From Mycobacterium sp. MBM (GTDB taxonomy: Bacteria > Actinomycetota > Actinomycetes > Mycobacteriales > Mycobacteriaceae): 64,000 bases of DNA. The notes under the pieces were generated by a model that was not told where the DNA came from, ran no database searches, and saw only the letters and a program-made list of their open reading frames with translations. Positions 57,909 to 64,000 of the stretch are shown here, in pieces (positions within the stretch are counted from its first letter, which is position 1; every line of letters begins with the position of its first letter). The position numbers and the translations under genes were made by a program. The DNA is taken from contig JAKJHY010000014.1 of NCBI GenBank assembly GCA_021648845.1, forward strand, positions 62,001 to 126,000, in the 5' to 3' direction.

Positions 57909-57926
57909 GTAGACCGTTTGGTCTAC
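57909..57926. promoter_or_regulatory. TetR operator palindrome
   Basis: GTAGACC and GGTCTAC form a perfect 7-base inverted repeat with a GTTT spacer, 21 bases before the MmpL ATG. A further GTCTAC half-site lies near 57886. This is the expected kind of site for the adjacent TetR regulator. Confidence 0.72.
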
Positions 57927-57947
57927 CCGGGGGTCTGAGGGGGCTCG

Positions 57948-60900
57948 ATGCAGCACAGCGACAGTCGGCGATTCGGGGCATTCAGTCGGTGGTGTGCACG
58001 CCATGCCTGGCTGGTCATCGGGTTCTGGGTGGTGCTCGTCGGCGCGCTCAATATCGCCATCCCGCAACTGGAGCAGACCGTGGCCGAACGCTCGGCACCG
58101 TTCATGCCCGCCGATATTCCCGCCGCGCAGACCCTTCGGGAGATGTCGCAGGCCTTCGGTGTCCCGGCGTCCTCGGCCATCGGCAGCGTGCTCATCGTCA
58201 ACGAGCGGGGCATCGGACCCGCCGAGGAAGCGCTCTATCGGGATCTCGTCGCGGCGTTGCGCGCCGATACCGACAATGTCGCCTACGCATTGGACGTCTT
58301 CGGTAACGAGCGGCTGCGCGATATCGCGCTGAGCCCGGACGGTAAGGCCATCAACGTGCTGGTGGCCGGTGTCGGCGATGTCGGCTCCACCGAGGCGCAC
58401 AAGAACACCATCGCGATCCGCGACACCATTCACTCGCTGCCGCTGCCGCCCGGTGCGCAGCTCTACTACACCGGCCCGTCGCCGACGCTGGCGGATCTGT
58501 TCAGCTCCATGGACTTCTCGCTGCTGATCATCACCGGTGTCTCGGTGGTGCTGATCATGCTGGTGCTGCTGATGGTCTACCGATCCTTCGTCACCGCGCT
58601 CATCCCGCTGCTCACCATCGGGATCGCGATGGCGGCGGCCCGGCCGGTGGTCTCTGCGCTCGGCGCGAGCGGCACGCTGACGGTGTCGAATTTCACCATC
58701 GCCCTGATGACCGCCATGCTGCTCGGCGCGGCCACCGACTACACGATCTTCATCCTGGCCGGCTATCACGAGGGACGCCGAAAACGGCTGTCCGTCAACG
58801 ATTCGCTGGCCTACGCCGGCAGCCGGGTGTCGGCGATCCTGATCGCCTCGATGCTCACCATCGCCGCCGCCGCGACCGCGATGGGGTTCACCGAACTCGG
58901 CATGTTCAAGGCGGCCGGCCCGCCCATCGCGATCGCCATCGTCATCGCCCTGGCGGTATCGATGACCCTGCCCTACGCGCTGCTGGCCCTGCTGGGTGCG
59001 CGCGGGCTGGCCGAGCCGCGCCGACTGAACGAACGACGCTGGCGCAGAATCGGTTCCACCGTACTGCGGCGTTCCGGCGCACTGGCCGCGGCCTCGCTGG
59101 TGCTGCTGATCGCCGCGGCGACGGTGCTGCTCACCTTTCGGGTCAACTTCGACGAGAACGCCATGCAACTCGACGCCACCGAGAGCTCGGCCGGCTACCA
59201 GAAGGCCTACCAGCATTGGGGTGTCAACGAAGTGGCCCCGGAATATCTGATCGTCACCGCCGATCACGATATGCGCAACACCACAGACCTGGCCGCGCTG
59301 GACCGGATCGCCGAACGCATCACCGCACTGCCCGAGGTCGCCTACGTGCGCGCACTGACACGCCCGGACGGAAACCAGCTCGAGCAGACGACCGTCGGCT
59401 ATCAGGCCGGTATGGTCGCCGACCGACTCGGATCGGCCCGCGACCGCATCGACGCCGCTCATCCCGATCTGCAGCGGCTGGCCTCGGGCACCTCCGCACT
59501 GCGCGACGGGGCCGCGAGCGCGGATGCCCAGATTCCCGAATTGGTCGCCGGCATAAAGCAAGTCACCACGCTCGCGCATGAAGTGCTGGGCAGCTACGAG
59601 TCCGCGAGCGCCGCGCTGGCCACAGCGACCGGCGCCCCCGCCGACCTGGACACGCTGCTGGCCGACCTGACCGCCTCGGTGAACCTGCTCGACGCGGCGC
59701 TACCGGTGCTCAGCCAGAACACCCAGTTGCTGAACGCGGGTCGGACGGTGAGCGCGGCGCTCGGGCCCGCACTGGAGGCCCGGCCCAGCTGTCCGGCCGA
59801 CCCGATCTGCGCACGAGCCCGCGCCGCCATCGCCGACCTGGACGCGATATCGGACGGGGCGGTCAGCCGTGCACTACGACAGGTGCAGCTGGCCACCTCG
59901 ATGCCCGGCGAGGCCATCGACAGGCTGCGCGCGGCCGAACCCGCGATCCGGAACACGCTGGAACGCCTGCAGAAATTGGCCGCCACCGCCCCGGGGGACT
60001 CGCCGGCGCGCAGCCGGGACCGGCTCGACGAACTGGTGCGCGGCGCGGACCAGCTTTCCCACGGTCTCGCGCAGCTGTCGGCCGGGTTAGATCAGGTCAA
60101 GGGTGGTGTCGACCAGGTGGTCGATCTCACCGGGCAACTGAGCGGCGGGCTCGCCGAGGCCACCGACTACCTGGCGACCCTGAGTGCGCACACCTCCGGC
60201 GGCCCGGGCGCGGGCTTTTACCTTCCACCCCAGGGCCTCACCGACGAAGGTTTCCGCGCCGCGGAGCAGCTGCTGTTCGCGCCCGACGGCAAGACCGCGC
60301 GCCTGCTGGTGATCTGGCAGGTCAACCCGTACAGCGCCGAGGCGCTGAACGCGACGCGGGACCTGCCCCCGGCGGCCGCGGAGGCAGCCTCCGGAACCTC
60401 GCTGGCCGGTGCGCGTTTCGCCAGCACCGGGCTCGCCTCGCTGTCCGCGGACATGCGCGATCAGGTGTGGCGGGACTTCGCCGTCTATGGTGCGGTTGCC
60501 ATCGTCGGTGTCCTGCTGGTGCTGATCGTGCTGTTGCGCAGCATCGCCGCACCGGTATTCATGGTCGCGGTGGTGACGTTGTCCTTCGCCGCGGCAGCCG
60601 GGGTGAGCGTGCTGGTGTGGCAACACGTGATCGGCATCGACGTCGACTGGTCGGTGTTCCCGGTGTCGTTCATGGCGCTGATCGCCGTGGGCGCCGACTA
60701 CAGCATGCTGTTCGCCGCCCGCATCCGCGACGAGTCGGCCGATGGGATGCGGCGCGGCATCCTGCGCAGCTTCGCCAGCACCGGCAGCGTGATCACCACG
60801 GCGGGAGTGGTTTTCGCGCTCACCATGTTCGCCCTGATGAGCGGGCGGGTGATAAACCTGCTGCAGATCGGGTTCACCGTCGGTGTCGGTCTGCTCATCG

Positions 60901-60992
60901 ATATCACCCTGGTGCGCACCATCCTCGTCCCGGCCGCGATGTCGCTGATCGGCGACTCTATCTGGTGGCCGAGCAAGGTCCGCCGCGGGTGA
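57948..60992 (+). CDS. MmpL-family RND transporter
   Basis: A 1,014-residue transporter with two repeated halves. One N-terminal helix (WLVIGFWVVLVGALNIAIP) is followed by a periplasmic loop, a five- to six-helix block with GAATDYTIFILAGY, a second large loop and another helix block with AVGADYSMLFAARI. The Asp-Tyr pairs are the proton-relay positions of the family. Substrate unknown; a TetR/MmpL pair suggests export of a lipid or drug. No MmpS partner is adjacent. Confidence 0.92.
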   Translation: MQHSDSRRFGAFSRWCARHAWLVIGFWVVLVGALNIAIPQLEQTVAERSAPFMPADIPAAQTLREMSQAFGVPASSAIGSVLIVNERGIGPAEEALYRDLVAALRADTDNVAYALDVFGNERLRDIALSPDGKAINVLVAGVGDVGSTEAHKNTIAIRDTIHSLPLPPGAQLYYTGPSPTLADLFSSMDFSLLIITGVSVVLIMLVLLMVYRSFVTALIPLLTIGIAMAAARPVVSALGASGTLTVSNFTIALMTAMLLGAATDYTIFILAGYHEGRRKRLSVNDSLAYAGSRVSAILIASMLTIAAAATAMGFTELGMFKAAGPPIAIAIVIALAVSMTLPYALLALLGARGLAEPRRLNERRWRRIGSTVLRRSGALAAASLVLLIAAATVLLTFRVNFDENAMQLDATESSAGYQKAYQHWGVNEVAPEYLIVTADHDMRNTTDLAALDRIAERITALPEVAYVRALTRPDGNQLEQTTVGYQAGMVADRLGSARDRIDAAHPDLQRLASGTSALRDGAASADAQIPELVAGIKQVTTLAHEVLGSYESASAALATATGAPADLDTLLADLTASVNLLDAALPVLSQNTQLLNAGRTVSAALGPALEARPSCPADPICARARAAIADLDAISDGAVSRALRQVQLATSMPGEAIDRLRAAEPAIRNTLERLQKLAATAPGDSPARSRDRLDELVRGADQLSHGLAQLSAGLDQVKGGVDQVVDLTGQLSGGLAEATDYLATLSAHTSGGPGAGFYLPPQGLTDEGFRAAEQLLFAPDGKTARLLVIWQVNPYSAEALNATRDLPPAAAEAASGTSLAGARFASTGLASLSADMRDQVWRDFAVYGAVAIVGVLLVLIVLLRSIAAPVFMVAVVTLSFAAAAGVSVLVWQHVIGIDVDWSVFPVSFMALIAVGADYSMLFAARIRDESADGMRRGILRSFASTGSVITTAGVVFALTMFALMSGRVINLLQIGFTVGVGLLIDITLVRTILVPAAMSLIGDSIWWPSKVRRG

Positions 60993-60999
60993 GGCGGTA

Positions 61000-62967
61000 C
61001 TACGGCTCGATGGTGCCGGCGCTGACGGCGTCCTTCTCCTGGTGCTCGTCGGCGTCCGGGATGTGTTCGGGATGCAGCATCTCCGCGTAGCGCAGCTGCT
61101 CGGGGATCCCGAATCCGTCGACCAGCAGTTCGGCGTGCGGGCGCAGCTTGCGGCAGCGGTCGTTGATACCGCGGGTGACGGCCTTGGCGCGTTCGGTGGA
61201 GATGAACCGGTGCTCGATGAACCAGGCCTTGTCTTCTTCGATGACGCTCAGCGCGTACAGGTCACACACCATGCCCAGGATGTCGCGGGCCTCCTCGTCG
61301 GGGCAGGCGTCGATACCGGCGACGAACGCCTCCAGGATCACCCGGTCGATATGGGCCTGTGCGGTGTGCAGCACATGGTCCTGCACCGCGTTGAACGCCT
61401 CGAAGGGCGACATCTCCTTGGCCTTGCTCTGCAACCGGCGGGCCACCGAGGCGAGCATGTACTCCTCGCGGTCCTCGAACATCTTGACCTGGGTGCCCCG
61501 GTTGAACAGCGAACCCTCTTCCTCGTTGTCCTCGCGGGTGTCGAGGATGGTCTGCATGATCGTCTGCGCCGCGGTGCGTTTCAGCACCCGTTCGCCGGCG
61601 AAGTTGGCCGCGAAGCGCACCCATTCCACCGGGCTCATGCCCTTGATGTCATCGGCATAGGCGGTCAGCAGTTCCTTGGCCACCAGCTGGGTCAGCACAT
61701 GGTTGTCACCCTCGAAGGTGGTGAACACATCGGTGTCGGCCTTCAGTGCGATGAGCCTGTTCTCCGCCAGATACCCTGCGCCACCGCACGCTTCGCGGGC
61801 CTCCTGGATGGCTCGGGTGGCGTGCCAGGTGTTGGCGGCCTTCAGTCCCGCCGCCCGCGACTCCAGCTCGCGCTGTTCCTCGGCGTCCGGGTTGTCCGAG
61901 GTCTGCAGCTCGTGGCATTTGGCGACAAGTTCGTTCTGCGCGAACTGCAGCGCGTAGGACTTGGCGATCAGCGGGAGCAGCCGGCGCTGGTGCACCAGGT
62001 AGTCCATGATGAGCACCTCGTCCTCGGAGCCCGGCGCCTCGAACTGCCTGCGCTCCAGGGCATACCGGGTCGCGATGTCCAGGGCCACGCGGGCCGCGGC
62101 GCCGGCGCTGCCGCCGACGGTGACCCGCCCGCGGATCAGGGTGCCGAGCATGGTGAAGAAGCGTCGGCCCTCGTTTTCGATCGGGGAGCTGTAGCTGCCG
62201 TCCTCGGCGACGTCGGCGTATTTGTTGAGCAGGTTCTCCCGCGGAACGCGCACCTTGTCGAACTGGATGCGGCCGTTGTCGACGCCGGGCAGCCCGCCCT
62301 TGTAGTGACAGTCCGAGGTGGTGACACCGGGCAGGTCGTTGCCCGCATCGTCGCGGATCGGCACCACGAAGCAGTGCACGCCGTGCCCTTCGCCCTTGGT
62401 GATGAGCTGCGCGAATACCGCGGCCACCCTTGCCGTCTCGGCGGCACCGCCGATGTAATCCTTACGCGAGGACGGCGTCGGCGAGTCGATGACGAACTCT
62501 TGTGTCTCCGGGTCGTAGGTGGCGGTGGTCTCCAGTGACTGGACATCACTGCCGTGACCCGTCTCGGTCATCGCAAAGCAGCCTAGGAGTTCCAGGTTGA
62601 TGATCTTCTTGACGTAGGCATGGTGATGGCGTTCGGTGCCCAGATTCTCGATGGCGCCGCCGAACAGGCCCCACTGCACACCGGCCTTGACCATCAGCGA
62701 CAGATCGCTCATGGCGAGCATCTCGATCTGGGTGACGGCGGCGCCGACGTCACCGTTGCCGCCGTGCTCCTTCTTGAAGCCGTCTTCCGCGGCGCCGCGG
62801 GCGGCCATGATCTTGAGCTGTTCGGCGACCTTGGTGCGGGCGATCACGGTGTTGGGCGTGTAGTGCGGGCGGAACACGTCGCCGGCCAATTCGGCACGTA
62901 CCTCGTTCTTGACATCGCGCCAGCGGCCGTCGAGCGCATTGCGGAGATGATCAGCGATGGTGGTCAT
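61000..62967 (-). CDS. acyl-CoA dehydrogenase/oxidase family protein
   Basis: A 655-residue protein with the acyl-CoA dehydrogenase core (CFAMTETGHGSDVQSLETTATYD seen as two motifs, FFTMLGTLIRGRVTV, ACGGAGYLAENR). It also has an extra C-terminal helical domain as in acyl-CoA oxidases. The catalytic Glu is probably that of TTFEGDNHVLTQ. It likely acts in fatty-acid beta-oxidation. Whether it uses an electron carrier or oxygen cannot be told. ATG at 62967. Confidence 0.88.
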   Translation of the reverse strand: MTTIADHLRNALDGRWRDVKNEVRAELAGDVFRPHYTPNTVIARTKVAEQLKIMAARGAAEDGFKKEHGGNGDVGAAVTQIEMLAMSDLSLMVKAGVQWGLFGGAIENLGTERHHHAYVKKIINLELLGCFAMTETGHGSDVQSLETTATYDPETQEFVIDSPTPSSRKDYIGGAAETARVAAVFAQLITKGEGHGVHCFVVPIRDDAGNDLPGVTTSDCHYKGGLPGVDNGRIQFDKVRVPRENLLNKYADVAEDGSYSSPIENEGRRFFTMLGTLIRGRVTVGGSAGAAARVALDIATRYALERRQFEAPGSEDEVLIMDYLVHQRRLLPLIAKSYALQFAQNELVAKCHELQTSDNPDAEEQRELESRAAGLKAANTWHATRAIQEAREACGGAGYLAENRLIALKADTDVFTTFEGDNHVLTQLVAKELLTAYADDIKGMSPVEWVRFAANFAGERVLKRTAAQTIMQTILDTREDNEEEGSLFNRGTQVKMFEDREEYMLASVARRLQSKAKEMSPFEAFNAVQDHVLHTAQAHIDRVILEAFVAGIDACPDEEARDILGMVCDLYALSVIEEDKAWFIEHRFISTERAKAVTRGINDRCRKLRPHAELLVDGFGIPEQLRYAEMLHPEHIPDADEHQEKDAVSAGTIEP

Positions 62968-63047
62968 AGTTGACGGTAGCGTGCCCCGACGGCAAGAAAG
63001 GTAAACCTGACTGCATCGGTGTGATCTGCGCGGAGTTGAATTGCGGG

Positions 63048-63779
63048 ATGAGCGAGCGCTCCGAGCCGGTGTCGCCCACCGGCCTGCCCCATGTGATCGA
63101 CCATCAACATGCCGATGTGACGGGCGGCTGGCTGCGCGCGGCCACCTTCGGGGCGATGGACGGCTTGGTGAGCAACACCGCCCTGATCGCCGGTGTGGCG
63201 GCCGGCGCGAGCGCGCACACCGTGGTGCTGGCGGGTGTGGCCGGCCTGCTGGCGGGGGCGTTCTCGATGGCGCTCGGTGAATACACGTCGGTCACGACGG
63301 CCAATGAACAGATCGACTCCGAGGTCAGGGTGGAGCGGCGGTCCTTCCGCACCGAACCCGATGCCGAGCGGGCCGAGCTGACCGCGATGCTGGTCGATAT
63401 GGGCTTGACCCCGGAGACGGCGGCCACCGCGACCGCGGAGATCCACCGAGACGAGAGCCGGGCGCTGAACTTTCACCTGGTGCAGGAACTGGGGGTGGAC
63501 CCGCGTGAGAAGCCCTCGCCGTGGGTGGCGGCGGGATCGTCGTTCCTGATGTTCACCATCGGGGCGATCATCCCGCTGATCCCGTACCTGCTGGGCTTCG
63601 AATCGTTGTGGGCCGGTCTGGCCTGCGGCGGGCTGGGTCTGCTGATCACGGGTGCGCTGTCGGCCAAGTTCACCCGTAAACACCCGTGGTGGTCGGCGCT
63701 ACGCCTGCTCGCCCTCGGCGGCGCGGCGATCGCCATCACCTATCTCGTCGGAACCGTTGTGGGAGTGGCGGTTACCTGA
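63048..63779 (+). CDS. VIT1/CCC1-family iron/manganese transporter
   Basis: A 243-residue membrane protein. The family signature GWLRAATFGAMDGLVSN is followed by helix 2 with AGAFSMALGEYTSV, an acidic cytoplasmic metal-binding region (RTEPDAERAEL, TAEIHRDESRAL) and three C-terminal helices. Probably exports or sequesters Fe2+/Mn2+. ATG at 63048. It is far from the mycobactin genes, and no iron box was found by eye. Confidence 0.9.
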   Translation: MSERSEPVSPTGLPHVIDHQHADVTGGWLRAATFGAMDGLVSNTALIAGVAAGASAHTVVLAGVAGLLAGAFSMALGEYTSVTTANEQIDSEVRVERRSFRTEPDAERAELTAMLVDMGLTPETAATATAEIHRDESRALNFHLVQELGVDPREKPSPWVAAGSSFLMFTIGAIIPLIPYLLGFESLWAGLACGGLGLLITGALSAKFTRKHPWWSALRLLALGGAAIAITYLVGTVVGVAVT

Positions 63780-63785
63780 CGGTCC

Positions 63786-64000
63786 TCAGTTGCCCACGGT
63801 AACGGCGGTGGCTTCGTCGGCCAGTTCTTCGACCCGGGTCTCCGGGGCGTCGATTCCACTGAGGTGCCCGCGGGCGCCGAACAGCAGCGCGGCACCGGCC
63901 AGCACGGCGGCGGCGCCCACCCAGTAGGGCAGGTGCACGTTGACCCGCTCACCGAGCACACCGGCCAGCCACGGCGCGACGGCGGCGCCTCCGAAGCGCA
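63786..64000 (-). CDS. MFS transporter, C-terminal fragment (runs off window)
   Basis: An open frame on the minus strand ends at TGA 63786-63788 and continues past the window edge. It encodes about 70 residues: RFGGAAVAPWLAG, then a final membrane helix (PYWVGAAAVLAGAALLFG) and an acidic soluble tail (VEELADEATAVTVGN). This is the typical end of a drug-type major facilitator transporter. The rest lies outside the window. Confidence 0.72.
   Translation of the reverse strand, partial: RFGGAAVAPWLAGVLGERVNVHLPYWVGAAAVLAGAALLFGARGHLSGIDAPETRVEELADEATAVTVGN

Noticed and set aside
62990..63012. Iron box upstream of the VIT-family gene (AAAGGTAAACCTGA)
   Set aside because: The half-sites AGGT and ACCT are only two bases apart, whereas the IdeR consensus needs a 19-bp palindrome with wider spacing.
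1..64000. CRISPR arrays, prophage or insertion-sequence genes
   Set aside because: No regularly spaced repeats, transposase, integrase or phage structural proteins were seen; the repeats found are dispersed palindromic elements of under 80 bases.

Overview
The window is chromosomal DNA of a high-GC actinobacterium, almost certainly a rapidly growing mycobacterium (Mycolicibacterium type). Gene order follows the Mycobacterium tuberculosis stretch from the sulfite-reductase operon (Rv2393-Rv2391) through the mycobactin locus, hrcA-dnaJ2-phoH-ybeY-era, recO-uppS, smtB-furB, glyS and dgt-dnaG to the Rv2342-like gene and tRNA-Asn. Several accessory genes are added. Species assignment is inferred from synteny and protein content, not from a database search.

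Layout. (1) 10-3359, minus strand: sulfate assimilation (sulfite reductase, APS reductase, siroheme chelatase), preceded by a tiny leader ORF with a Cys-Ser-Cys-Cys-Cys tract that looks like a cysteine-sensing attenuator. (2) 3452-4585: hemW. (3) 4587-31561: the mycobactin siderophore locus. mbtA and a large iterative PKS read left. mbtB-mbtT-mbtC-mbtD-mbtE-mbtF-mbtG-mbtH read right, most overlapping the next gene by 1 to 23 bases. Two IdeR-like iron boxes lie between the divergent arms. (4) 31558-33207: a small accessory insert (DUF559-like protein, membrane protein) bounded by palindromic repeats. (5) 33218-45096: stress and housekeeping genes. (6) 45093-49724: Nudix hydrolase, zinc regulators furB and smtB, glyS, a second DUF559-like gene and an ArsR/AHSA1 pair, with stem-loop repeats between genes. 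(7) 49814-56005: TPM membrane protein, dgt, dnaG, small exported proteins, tRNA-Asn. (8) 56046-64000: cutinase-like enzyme, lipoprotein, TetR regulator with MmpL transporter, acyl-CoA dehydrogenase/oxidase, VIT-family transporter, and the end of an MFS transporter.

The main point of interest is the 1,726-residue PKS at 4587-9767. It has the exact KS-AT-thiohydrolase/dehydratase-KR-ACP order of a 6-methylsalicylic acid synthase. It occupies the place where M. tuberculosis carries mbtJ and the salicylate synthase gene mbtI, and neither of those is in this window. The parsimonious reading is that this organism makes the aryl cap of its mycobactin by polyketide synthesis as 6-methylsalicylate. 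MbtA would activate it and MbtB would couple it to Ser/Thr. MbtE, MbtF, MbtC/D and MbtG would then complete the scaffold. Other features of note are a decayed adenylation domain in MbtE, a terminal MbtF domain without the second His of its HHxxxD motif, and a stand-alone thioesterase MbtT with Cys as its likely nucleophile.
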